Positions 6,967 to 12,635 of a stretch of 12,635 nucleotides of DNA are shown piece after piece. Made by a program: the position numbers and the translations under genes. Below the pieces are notes generated by a model. That model was not told the origin of the DNA. It ran no database searches and saw only the letters and a list, made by a program, of their open reading frames with translations. How positions within the stretch are numbered: the stretch's first letter is position 1; each line of letters begins with the position of its first letter. Origin of the DNA: Oscillospiraceae bacterium (GTDB taxonomy: Bacteria; Bacillota; Clostridia; Oscillospirales; Acutalibacteraceae); the NCBI GenBank assembly GCA_031283835.1, contig JAITBA010000185.1, forward strand, positions 1-12,635, written 5' to 3'.

Positions 6967-7521
6967 ATGAAAAAACTCTTGAAAAAGCGGCAGCTCATTT
7001 TGGTGACTCTGGTGCTCGCGCTGGGCGCGGCAGTGTTCGTCAATTGGTATTACTCAAAACCCAGCGTTGCCGCCGACGCCAAAACGCAGCCCGCCACCAC
7101 CAAACAGCTTTTTGGCACACAGGGAGAAGAGCATTTGGGCGACTCGCAGTATGTTCACAATCCCTACAGTTCCGCTTCCGGCGAATATTTTGCCGGGGCC
7201 AAGCTCAAGCGCAGCGCGGCGCATGACGAGGCCAAAGACACCCTTAACGCCGTGATCATCAACAGCAAAGCCGATAGCAAGGCCGTCGCCACTGCCAGCA
7301 AGGCGTTGCAGGTGCTGGCCGGCAACATCAAGCTTGAGGGCGACTGCGAAAGCCTTATCACCGCCAAAATTGGCAGCGAATGCCTGGTGATCATCGGCGA
7401 AAAATCGGCGCAGGCCGTGGTGGGCGGCGAACCCCTCGACGGCGCTTCCGCGCTGCAAATCAAAGAAATTTTGATGGACAAAACCGGCTTCGAAAATGTG
7501 ACAATCGTGGAATTGGACTAG
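6967..7521 (+). CDS. spoIIIAH: Stage III sporulation protein SpoIIIAH
   Basis: A 184-residue single-span protein. It has a basic KKLLKKRQ start, a membrane helix (9-27) running into the family's NWYYS, a linker, and a C-terminal ring-building-motif domain (about 80-184) with DEAKDTLNAVI...KADSKAVATASKAL and the strands LVIIG and NVTIVEL. In Bacillus subtilis this YscJ/FliF-like domain docks across the intermembrane space with forespore SpoIIQ. AGGAGG (6953-6958) lies eight bases before the ATG. Its TAG stop falls exactly at the end of the inverted-repeat element 7519-7683; the C-terminus still looks full length. Last gene of the operon. Confidence 0.95.
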   Translation: MKKLLKKRQLILVTLVLALGAAVFVNWYYSKPSVAADAKTQPATTKQLFGTQGEEHLGDSQYVHNPYSSASGEYFAGAKLKRSAAHDEAKDTLNAVIINSKADSKAVATASKALQVLAGNIKLEGDCESLITAKIGSECLVIIGEKSAQAVVGGEPLDGASALQIKEILMDKTGFENVTIVELD

Positions 7522-7683
7522 GACGTGTTGACACTAACGCTCAACGCCCATCTTCTGGCGGATTTTCTGCCGTTCTGCGTTAATTTTTTTTGTAATACGA
7601 AGGTATGACTGCAAAAAAATTGCCTTGCCCGGCAAAAAATCCGCTCAAAATCTGGACATTTCGGATAGTGTCAACACGCCCTA
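7519..7683. mobile_element. 165-bp MITE-like inverted-repeat element
   Basis: The ends are TAGGACGTGTTGACACTA (7519-7536) and TAGTGTCAACACGCCCTA (7666-7683), inverted repeats matching at 17 of 18 positions. Inside, GCGGATTTTCTGCCG (7558-7572) pairs with CGGCAAAAAATCCGC (7630-7644), 14 of 15, at exactly the same offset from each end. The whole unit is therefore one symmetrical fold-back without indels between its arms in these blocks. It has no coding capacity. The outermost TA at both ends could be a TA target duplication. The TA plus the first G of the left end forms the spoIIIAH stop codon. Confidence 0.7.
7535..7591 (+). terminator. Terminator of the spoIIIA operon, inside the inverted-repeat element
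   Basis: TAACGC (7535-7540) pairs with GCGTTA (7577-7582). Between them is an inner 6-bp hairpin GGCGGA-TTT-TCTGCC (7557-7571, one G-U pair). Eight T follow at 7584-7591. It is the first U-tract-bearing hairpin after spoIIIAH. Confidence 0.65.
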
Positions 7684-7689
7684 AACACC

Positions 7690-7734
7690 AAAAAGCAAGT
7701 GCCTGCGTGCAAGGATGCACCGCAGGCGGTTGCT
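7690..7734 (-). terminator. Terminator of the thioester-domain gene
   Basis: On the minus strand AGCAA then GCCTGCG pair with CGCAGGC then TTGCT across small internal loops, with a GTGCA/TGCAC inner stem. Five T (7694-7690) follow. It begins two bases past the TAA at 7736-7738. Confidence 0.75.
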
Positions 7735-7735
7735 G

Positions 7736-9847
7736 TTATTCGCCGTACCAATCTTGCAAAAAGGTGTTGTATTCCGCTTGCTGCGCGGCGCTGAAGCTTT
7801 CGGGGTTCTCGAAGAGGAACATAGGAATGCCTTCGGACACGGGGGCAGGCGTTTCTATGGGGAACCCCATAGCGGATTCGCCCCGCGGTATATCGGAAAG
7901 CGCGGGCAGCAGCGGCGAGGCGGCGCCTGCGCCCCAGGGGCAAAAATCGGGCGGGGGTGGCAAGCACGTTTGCTGCTGGTTCACCAATGTGTGTGGGGGC
8001 TGTTGCGTGGTGCTGTGGCCGGGCCGCAGCACCACGGCAGGCGGCGCGGCAGACGGCATGACGACTGTCACCGGCGGGGGATCGGCAGGCGGCGGATAAC
8101 AGGGCGGCGGCACGCAGCAGGGCACCGGCAACGGGCAGCACTGATATGCCGGGCAATTGGGCGGCGTAAGCAGGCAATAAGGATCCGGCGCGAGAAACGC
8201 AAATGGATCGCGGGGCGTCCATGGCATCCACGGGTTCGGTGGGAACATTGGCCAACCGCCGCCCGGAAACGCGCCGCCTGGAAACGCACCGCCCGGGAAC
8301 GCGCCGCCGCCCATCATGTTGCCGGACAGGTTGCTTGAAAGAAGACTGTTCAGCAGATTGCTCACCAAACTGTTCAGCAGATTGCTGCTGTTGTTGCTGC
8401 TGTCGTTGTTATTATTATTGTTGTTGTTGTTGACCAAAATATGTTCCCACCATGGCTCGGGTTCCGGCGGGGGCGGGGGCGGCAGTTCGGGGCAGATATC
8501 AATGCAAATATGTATGGAGGTTTCCTTGTATTCCTGGTCTCGGTAGGGTACGCCAAGAGGTTGCAGTTCATCCGTTGTTAATTTTTTGAAGAAGTACACT
8601 TTCTTCGAGTCCATCAGCATGCTGGCTTTGATATCGAAACAGTAGCGACAGCAGGGAGGGCGGATTACGATGTAGAATTCCTCGCCAATGGCGGCTTCTT
8701 TGGGGCGGCCGCAGTAGTCGGTCACATCTAGGTCGAGGGCGTCGCAGCCCTGGCAGGGCACAAAGCTGATATCCGGGTTGCCATTGTTGTTGCCCTCCAC
8801 CTTGAAGGGGCCGAGGAGCACGCGGCCGCAAAGTTCACGGATATCGTTGGGGCAGGTGACAAATTGCAAATAGGTGGCGCTGCCTGCGGGCGGCGGTGTG
8901 CTGGTGATGCAGGGCATCACTTTGCCAAGCTGGCAACCAAGATCCAAACAGGGGCTGTCTTTGCAGCAGGCGCAGCCGGCGCTGCACGAACCGGAACAAT
9001 TGCCGCCGCAGTCTTTGGTGCAGCAAGTGCAAGTGCCCCCCGCGCCGGTGCTGCCGCTGCCGGAACTGCCGCCCCCGGTGCTGCCGGCTCTGGTGCCGCC
9101 GCCTGCCAGGTTGCACCCGGCGCTGCCGCCGCCGGCGCCGCAAATGGAGCTATCGCCCGCTGCCCAGCGGCTGGACATAGAAAACATTGCGCCCGCCGCC
9201 TGCACCAGACGGTCCGCCTTGGGGTTTGGCACCTGCACGGCATCCGTGCTGGAGCACATGGGGCTAAAGCCTGCCACGTTGTTCCCCGGGAGCAGTATAG
9301 GCGCGTCGGGTATGGTAGCCGTACCCTGAATGGCCCAGATCACCGCCTGCGTCACGGCATAAGCATCCCAGCCGTTGAGCCCGGCGGGATCGACGCCCAG
9401 CATAGTGAAGTAATCGGCAGCCTGATCGTCGGCGGTGGGCAAATCGGGCGTATTGGCAATGACGAAGGCAATGGCACAGCGCTGCGCGTCCGTCTGTTTG
9501 GGCAAAGCCTCCGTAATGGTTAAGTTTGCGTAACTGCCGCTGGGCGCGTCTTTGTCGTGGTCGAGGCAGAAACCGTATTTTTGCTCGCCGTTGATGGTCA
9601 GCCCAAAAAGATTGAGCCGGTGATGGGTAGGATTGCCTTGGTTTGGCCCATGGGCAATAATCCCAAACCAATCCAAAAAATAGCGGGAACTATCGGGCAT
9701 GCCGACTTGTATCGCGCCGTCTTGCGTGCACCGTTTGGTGCTGCGCGCGTCAATGTCCGCGTGCATAGAACTGTCTGGAGGCTGGATCACGGGGATGCTG
9801 CACAGGCTTTCCTGCAACCGCACCATTCGCGCGCGGTCTAGCGCCAT
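7736..9847 (-). CDS. Thioester (TQXA)-domain protein, Cys/Asn/Pro-rich; candidate spore-surface protein
   Basis: A 703-residue protein. Residues about 50-225 look like a TQXA/thioester domain: the thioester Cys in YGFCLDHD (Cys94) and the Gln in AVTQAVIWAIQ (Gln167). Such domains form an internal Cys-Gln thioester and bind partners covalently in Gram-positive surface adhesins. Then come a Gly/Ser linker (237-271), a Cys-rich cluster (273-305), an unrecognised beta-rich Cys-containing region (about 325-453), poly-Pro and nine Asn (473-481), two 8-residue LVSNLLNS-type repeats, three GAFPG repeats, and a Pro/Cys/Gln-rich tail. There is no signal peptide, membrane segment, LPXTG or coiled coil, which is unusual for this domain. 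The ATG at 9847 has AGGAGG eight bases upstream and a sigma-K-like promoter. The spore-surface role is inference from promoter, context and composition. Confidence 0.85.
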   Translation of the reverse strand: MALDRARMVRLQESLCSIPVIQPPDSSMHADIDARSTKRCTQDGAIQVGMPDSSRYFLDWFGIIAHGPNQGNPTHHRLNLFGLTINGEQKYGFCLDHDKDAPSGSYANLTITEALPKQTDAQRCAIAFVIANTPDLPTADDQAADYFTMLGVDPAGLNGWDAYAVTQAVIWAIQGTATIPDAPILLPGNNVAGFSPMCSSTDAVQVPNPKADRLVQAAGAMFSMSSRWAAGDSSICGAGGGSAGCNLAGGGTRAGSTGGGSSGSGSTGAGGTCTCCTKDCGGNCSGSCSAGCACCKDSPCLDLGCQLGKVMPCITSTPPPAGSATYLQFVTCPNDIRELCGRVLLGPFKVEGNNNGNPDISFVPCQGCDALDLDVTDYCGRPKEAAIGEEFYIVIRPPCCRYCFDIKASMLMDSKKVYFFKKLTTDELQPLGVPYRDQEYKETSIHICIDICPELPPPPPPEPEPWWEHILVNNNNNNNNNDSSNNSSNLLNSLVSNLLNSLLSSNLSGNMMGGGAFPGGAFPGGAFPGGGWPMFPPNPWMPWTPRDPFAFLAPDPYCLLTPPNCPAYQCCPLPVPCCVPPPCYPPPADPPPVTVVMPSAAPPAVVLRPGHSTTQQPPHTLVNQQQTCLPPPPDFCPWGAGAASPLLPALSDIPRGESAMGFPIETPAPVSEGIPMFLFENPESFSAAQQAEYNTFLQDWYGE
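8265..8309 (-). repeat. Three tandem 15-bp units encoding GAFPG
   Basis: Units at 8265-8279, 8280-8294 and 8295-8309 differ by one to three bases and encode GGAFP repeats in the thioester-domain protein. All changes keep the protein repeat, so the units are under coding constraint or recently duplicated. Confidence 0.9.
8345..8386 (-). repeat. 24-bp-period direct repeat encoding SNLLNSL
   Basis: The 18-bp string ACTGTTCAGCAGATTGCT occurs at 8345-8362 and identically at 8369-8386. It encodes an 8-residue period of Asn, Ser and Leu in the thioester-domain protein. Confidence 0.9.
8405..8431 (-). repeat. Triplet (AAC/AAT)9 tract encoding nine Asn
   Basis: Nine consecutive Asn codons (AAC and AAT mixed) lie next to Ser/Asn codons. 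Length changes here would stay in frame and alter the linker rather than switch the gene off. Confidence 0.9.
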
Positions 9848-9879
9848 TTGCCTCGCCTCCTGTCATACCAAAACTATTC

Positions 9880-9908
9880 TATCATATGCGGCGGAGAGGA
9901 AATAGGTT
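9880..9908 (-). promoter_or_regulatory. Candidate sigma-K promoter of the thioester-domain gene
   Basis: On the minus strand AACC (9908-9905) is followed by 15 bases and then GCATATGATA (9889-9880). The known Bacillus sigma-K consensus is mACm at -35 and gCATAnnnTA at -10 with about this spacing; every fixed position matches. A sigma-A reading (TAGAAT with no fitting -35) is weaker. Transcription would begin near 9873, 26 bases before the ATG. The site lies immediately beyond the phosphatase terminator, so the gene is likely transcribed on its own. Confidence 0.55.
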
Positions 9909-9914
9909 CTGCAC

Positions 9915-9951
9915 AAAAACGCCCCCCTTCTGCGAAGGGCTCGCAGAGGGG
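9915..9951 (-). terminator. Terminator of the alkaline phosphatase gene
   Basis: On the minus strand CCCC plus TCTGCGA pair with TCGCAGA plus GGGG around a 5-base loop with one bulged base. The stem is followed by GGCG and five T (9919-9915). It separates the phosphatase from the thioester-domain gene. Confidence 0.85.
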
Positions 9952-9976
9952 AGGTGTGTTGTTATAGCCGGGAAAA

Positions 9977-11074
9977 TCAGCCGGGGAATTTTTTGCTGTC
10001 GATGCCCAGCACACGGCCCAGTTGGGCGCCGATGCGACGGTTTTTGTAGGCGAAGCCGGATTGAAACCCCGCGTCGGTCTTGTTGCAAAACACGGGCACG
10101 TTGGCCATGCTGTGCCCGTCGGTGGTATAAACATATTGACCGTTTTTTTGGGTGATGCCGCCGGTTTCGTGGTCGGCGGTGATAAGGATGAGCGTGTCGT
10201 CGCGCGCGTCGGCATAGGCTTTGGCGGCCGCGATTGCCTCGTCGAAGACATAGACATAACGCACGCAGTTTGCAAGGTCGTTGGCGTGGGAATATTTGTC
10301 GATATGCGCGCCTTCCACCATAAGGAAAAAGCCGTTTTCGTTGTCGTCCAGCCGGTCAATGGCTTTTTCTGTCATTTCCTTCAATGTGGGCGTCACCTCC
10401 GGGTGCTGCGTGTTGGCCAAATCGTCCAGGCTAAACTGGGCAAAGCTGCGCTCTTTTGAAGAAAGCGCCTGCCAGTCGGTTTTGTTGTTCACGTAGCTGA
10501 ACCCATTGGCGGCGGCGTTTTCTTTGGTTATGCTTTTGCTGGCCGCGCCCCAAATCAGATCCATGCCGGAAGTTAGTTCGCCCAGCGAGATTTTTGCTTC
10601 GTTGTCGCGGCTTTCGGCGTGGCTGCAAAACGAGGCCGGGGTCGCGCCGCTGGTTTTGTCTGTTGTGACCACCCCCGCCGCTTTGCCATTGGCAAGGGCC
10701 TGCTCGGCAATGGTCGAGGGCGTGCCAAAAACCTGCAAAGGGTCCCATGGCGAAACGGCGACGTAGCCGATGCCCGTGCGGATACCGCAGGAAAGCGCGG
10801 TGCCCCCGGCGGCGGAATCGGTGAGGATGAAACCTGGCCAGGCATTGGTTTTTGATTGTGCGCGCACGGAAAAGGTTTCCATCACCAACGGCTTGCCGGT
10901 GGCGGCTTTGGCGGCGGCGAGTGTGTTTTCGCCCATGCCGTCGCCAATCATCAGGATGACATTTTTATATTCCCGCGGATGCTCGTCGACGGCGGTGAAC
11001 AGCTGTGCCCAGCTAAAAAACACCACAAAACTGGCCACCAACGGCGCTGTAATCGCATAAAAAATCTTCTTCAT
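9977..11074 (-). CDS. Alkaline phosphatase (PhoA family), membrane-anchored
   Basis: A 365-residue phosphomonoesterase, compact compared with E. coli PhoA (about 470). An N-terminal hydrophobic segment (residues 4-28) without an evident lipobox or clear cleavage site suggests export with a membrane anchor. Active-site blocks are all present: MIGDGMG with metal ligand Asp45; TDSAAGGTALSCG with nucleophile Ser87 (E. coli has DSAASAT); ATPASFCSHAESR (145-156); VEGAHIDKYSH with Glu254, Asp259 and His263; TADHETGG with Asp301 and His302; and DGHS with His321. It should release phosphate from organic monoesters outside the membrane. AAAGGAAA precedes the ATG. No Pho box or own strong promoter is visible, so it may be read through from the EamA gene 108 bases upstream. 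Confidence 0.95.
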   Translation of the reverse strand: MKKIFYAITAPLVASFVVFFSWAQLFTAVDEHPREYKNVILMIGDGMGENTLAAAKAATGKPLVMETFSVRAQSKTNAWPGFILTDSAAGGTALSCGIRTGIGYVAVSPWDPLQVFGTPSTIAEQALANGKAAGVVTTDKTSGATPASFCSHAESRDNEAKISLGELTSGMDLIWGAASKSITKENAAANGFSYVNNKTDWQALSSKERSFAQFSLDDLANTQHPEVTPTLKEMTEKAIDRLDDNENGFFLMVEGAHIDKYSHANDLANCVRYVYVFDEAIAAAKAYADARDDTLILITADHETGGITQKNGQYVYTTDGHSMANVPVFCNKTDAGFQSGFAYKNRRIGAQLGRVLGIDSKKFPG

Positions 11075-11125
11075 AGCAATTTCCTTTCTTCTGTGAGAGA
11101 TAGGGGATGAATCGGCGGAAAATCT

Positions 11126-11151
11126 GCCGGCAGGGGTTTTTGAGGAGGTCT
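11126..11151. repeat. Solo end fragment of the 12215-12338 fold-back repeat
   Basis: GCCGGCAGGGG, five T, then GAGGAGGTCT: identical to 12312-12338 except for one T fewer. It lies in the EamA-phosphatase gap, 30 bases past the EamA stop. Just to its left CGGCGGA-AAA-TCTGCCG (11113-11129) forms a 7-bp hairpin. I see no matching opposite end nearby. Confidence 0.75.
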
Positions 11152-11181
11152 ACGATGTTTAAACAATTTTTTGCCGGCAAA

Positions 11182-12183
11182 TTAGGCGGACGACAGCAGC
11201 GCGGCACTCTTTTTTTTGGGATTCACCTGCGACAGCACGATGCCCAGGAACATCAGCGCACCGCCAAGGTAGCCTTTCCAGCCAAGCTGCTCACGGAGGA
11301 AAAGGTAGCCGCCGACGGCAGAAAACACGGTCTCGAGCGAGAAAATGATGGCGGCCTTGCTGGGTTCCACACGGCGCTGGCCCACAATTTGCAGGGTGTA
11401 GGCCACGCCAACGCTGAGCACCCCGCAATAGAGCAGCGGCACCATGCCGTCGCGCAAGTTTTGCAGCGTAAAATTTTCGAGCATTTTTGCGTGCACACCA
11501 GCCGCCGCAGCCACCGCTTCCGCTTCTCTCAAATAGGCATAAACCGCCGGGCTTTTGCCGCACAAGAAGAGAACCAGCGCCACGCCCGCCCAACTGAGCG
11601 CCGCGCACATGGCAAACTGCACCACCGAAAAGCGCAGCGGCCGCACGCGTGAGGCCAAATTGTCCACCACCATGATGTGGAAGGTCCAGAAGATTGCACC
11701 GGCAAACAGCACAATGTCGCCCGGTTGCGGCGGCTCCAGGCCATTTGGCATGCTGAGAAAATAAAGCCCCGCAAAGGCCGAAAGCGCGCCCAACCCCGTG
11801 AGCACGGTGGGCTTTTTTCCTAAGGCGATGCTGAACAGCGGCACCAGCACAGTATAAAGCCCTGTGATGAACCCCGCCTTGCCTGCCGATTGCGTCAGCG
11901 CAATGCCATATTGTTGCAACACGCTGGCAACAAAAAGAATCGCACCGGCCAACGCGCCGTAGAGCAGTGTTTTTTTGCGTTCGCCCGGGGCGCCCCGGCG
12001 GCGTTCGAGCACAAATAGCACCGGCAGCAGCGAAAGCAAGCCAATAGTAAAACGCGCGCCGCTGAAGGTTAGGCTGCCCATGTGCCGCAAGGCCTGCACC
12101 TGTCCCACAAAGGCAAAGCCCCAAACAACAGCTGTGACAAAACAGCACGTTGTAGCCGCAAATGTTTTTTGATGTTGGGTCAA
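11182..12183 (-). CDS. EamA/DMT-family transporter
   Basis: A 333-residue inner-membrane protein of the drug/metabolite transporter superfamily, with two EamA repeats and about ten hydrophobic segments. The first repeat opens with VTAVVWGFAFVGQVQAL and contains FSGARFTIGLL and QQYGIALTQSAGKAGFITGLYTVLVP. The second begins at LFAGAIFWTFHIMVVD and ends with EPSKAAIIFSLETVFSAVGGYLFLREQLGWKGYLGGALMFLGI, the family's closing pattern. Substrate is not predictable; members export amino acids, nucleobases or other metabolites. A GTG at 12213 is in frame, but AAGGGAG (12190-12196) lies six bases before a TTG at 12183, which also places the first membrane helix at the usual distance. The GTG would overlap the end of the fold-back element. 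Confidence 0.92.
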   Translation of the reverse strand: MTQHQKTFAATTCCFVTAVVWGFAFVGQVQALRHMGSLTFSGARFTIGLLSLLPVLFVLERRRGAPGERKKTLLYGALAGAILFVASVLQQYGIALTQSAGKAGFITGLYTVLVPLFSIALGKKPTVLTGLGALSAFAGLYFLSMPNGLEPPQPGDIVLFAGAIFWTFHIMVVDNLASRVRPLRFSVVQFAMCAALSWAGVALVLFLCGKSPAVYAYLREAEAVAAAAGVHAKMLENFTLQNLRDGMVPLLYCGVLSVGVAYTLQIVGQRRVEPSKAAIIFSLETVFSAVGGYLFLREQLGWKGYLGGALMFLGIVLSQVNPKKKSAALLSSA

Positions 12184-12189
12184 GAGGCT

Positions 12190-12196
12190 CTCCCTT
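12190..12196 (-). promoter_or_regulatory. Ribosome binding site favouring the TTG start of the EamA gene
   Basis: AAGGGAG on the minus strand is six bases upstream of the TTG at 12183-12181. The alternative GTG at 12213 has only GAGGTC four bases before it, and that sequence is part of the neighbouring repeat. Confidence 0.65.
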
Positions 12197-12214
12197 CTGT
12201 GATTGATTGGCACT

Positions 12215-12338
12215 AGACCTCATCGAAAACCCGGGGCGAACGGATTTGCGATGAAAATTTTCGTCCTGCAAGGCGAAGGACGCAGGTGGGCAGAAATTTT
12301 GAAGCAAAGCCGCCGGCAGGGGTTTTTTGAGGAGGTCT
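12215..12338. repeat. 124-bp fold-back intergenic repeat element
   Basis: AGACCTC (12215-12221) and GAGGTCT (12332-12338) are perfect inverted ends. The arms stay complementary inward, with small indels: ATCGAAAACCC against the complement of GGGGTTTTTTGAG, and CGGATTTGCGATGAAAATTTTC against the complement of the segment near 12290-12316. At the centre CGTCCT (12270s) faces AGGACG (12280s). It fills the gap between the ABC stop codon, two bases away, and the EamA start, and has no coding capacity. It lacks a clean U-tract on the minus strand, so it is not a standard terminator. Confidence 0.7.
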
Positions 12339-12339
12339 G

Positions 12340-12635
12340 CTATAATATGCTGTTTAAAAATTGCTGGGTGCGTTCGTTTTGGGGGTTTGTAAAAAGCTGG
12401 TTGGGCGGCGCCTGCTCGGCAATGCAACCGTCGGCCATGAAGATGACGCGGTTAGAGGCCTCACGGGCAAAACCCATTTCGTGGGTCACAACCATCATGG
12501 TCATGCCGCTTTGGGCCAGGTCTTTCATCACGCCCAGCACTTCGCCCACCAGTTCGGGGTCCAGTGCAGAGGTGGGTTCGTCAAAGAGCATGATGCGGGG
12601 ATCCATGGCAAGGGCACGGGCAATGGCCACGCGCT
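12340..12635 (-). CDS. Polar amino acid ABC transporter ATP-binding protein (C-terminal part)
   Basis: The last 97 residues of a HisP/GlnQ-type ATPase; the N-terminus with Walker A and the LSGGQ signature is outside the window. Visible: RVAIARALA just after the signature position, Walker B MLFDEPTSALDPE, the D-loop, the switch histidine in VVTHEMGFAREASNRVIFMADG, and the subfamily ending NPQNERTQQFLNSIL. This pattern is specific for polar amino acid uptake systems (His, Gln, Arg, Cys). Its permease and binding protein are presumably to the right, outside the window. The TAG stop at 12342-12340 is two bases from the fold-back element. Confidence 0.95.
   Translation of the reverse strand, partial: RVAIARALAMDPRIMLFDEPTSALDPELVGEVLGVMKDLAQSGMTMMVVTHEMGFAREASNRVIFMADGCIAEQAPPNQLFTNPQNERTQQFLNSIL

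Noticed and set aside
7557..7571. Similarity of hairpins GGCGGATTTTCTGCC (7557) and GGCGGAAAATCTGCC (11114) as one repeat family
   Set aside because: Only the short stem is shared and the loops and flanks differ, so this may be chance in GC-rich intergenic DNA.
7613..7635. Minus-strand hairpin TTGCC/GGCAA with seven T inside the inverted-repeat element
   Set aside because: The stem is five base pairs and the thioester-domain gene already has a much stronger terminator at 7690-7734; at most a backup.
11155..11652. Rightward ORF with GAGGAGG before ATG 11155
   Set aside because: The apparent ribosome binding site is part of the repeat end GAGGAGGTCT, and the frame is antisense to the well-supported EamA gene with shadow-like composition.
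1..12635. CRISPR array, tRNA or rRNA genes
   Set aside because: No regularly spaced direct repeats with spacers, no tRNA cloverleaf with a T-loop, and no rRNA-like conserved segments were seen on either strand.

Overview
The window comes from an endospore-forming, GC-rich member of the Clostridia, most likely the Oscillospiraceae/Ruminococcaceae. The reasons are a complete eight-gene spoIIIA operon, strong AGGAGG-type ribosome binding sites, frequent TTG/GTG starts, and AT-rich promoters between GC-rich genes. No lineage marker such as rRNA is present, so the family level is inference.

Layout. (1) At the left edge, a 5' fragment of an unrecognised gene runs leftward from a TTG start, behind a well-formed sigma-A-type promoter. 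(2) A rightward pair follows: a monoacylglycerol-lipase-like alpha/beta hydrolase and a small flavodoxin-like protein, closed by a clear intrinsic terminator. (3) The rightward spoIIIA operon (spoIIIAA to spoIIIAH, 2286-7521) encodes the mother-cell half of the SpoIIIA-SpoIIQ channel: ATPase AA, membrane proteins AB, AC, AD, AE and AF, and ring proteins AG and AH. A sigma-E-like promoter overlapped by two SpoIIID-like boxes precedes it. (4) Just past spoIIIAH lies a 165-bp perfectly registered imperfect inverted repeat, MITE-like. It supplies the operon's terminator and contains the spoIIIAH stop codon. (5) Three and a half leftward genes follow: an EamA-family transporter, a membrane-anchored PhoA-type alkaline phosphatase ending in a strong terminator, and a 703-residue thioester-domain protein rich in Cys, Asn and Pro. 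At the right edge is the C-terminal part of a polar amino acid ABC transporter ATPase. A second fold-back repeat sits between the ABC and EamA genes, and a solo fragment of it lies after EamA.

The most interesting object is the thioester-domain protein (7736-9847). It keeps the Cys and TQxxIW elements of internal-thioester adhesins, but has no visible signal peptide, sorting motif or membrane segment. It has its own promoter, which matches the late mother-cell sigma-K consensus, and it sits beside a sporulation operon. The simplest joint reading is a spore-surface (coat, exosporium or appendage) protein with a covalent-attachment domain. This is inference from sequence and context.
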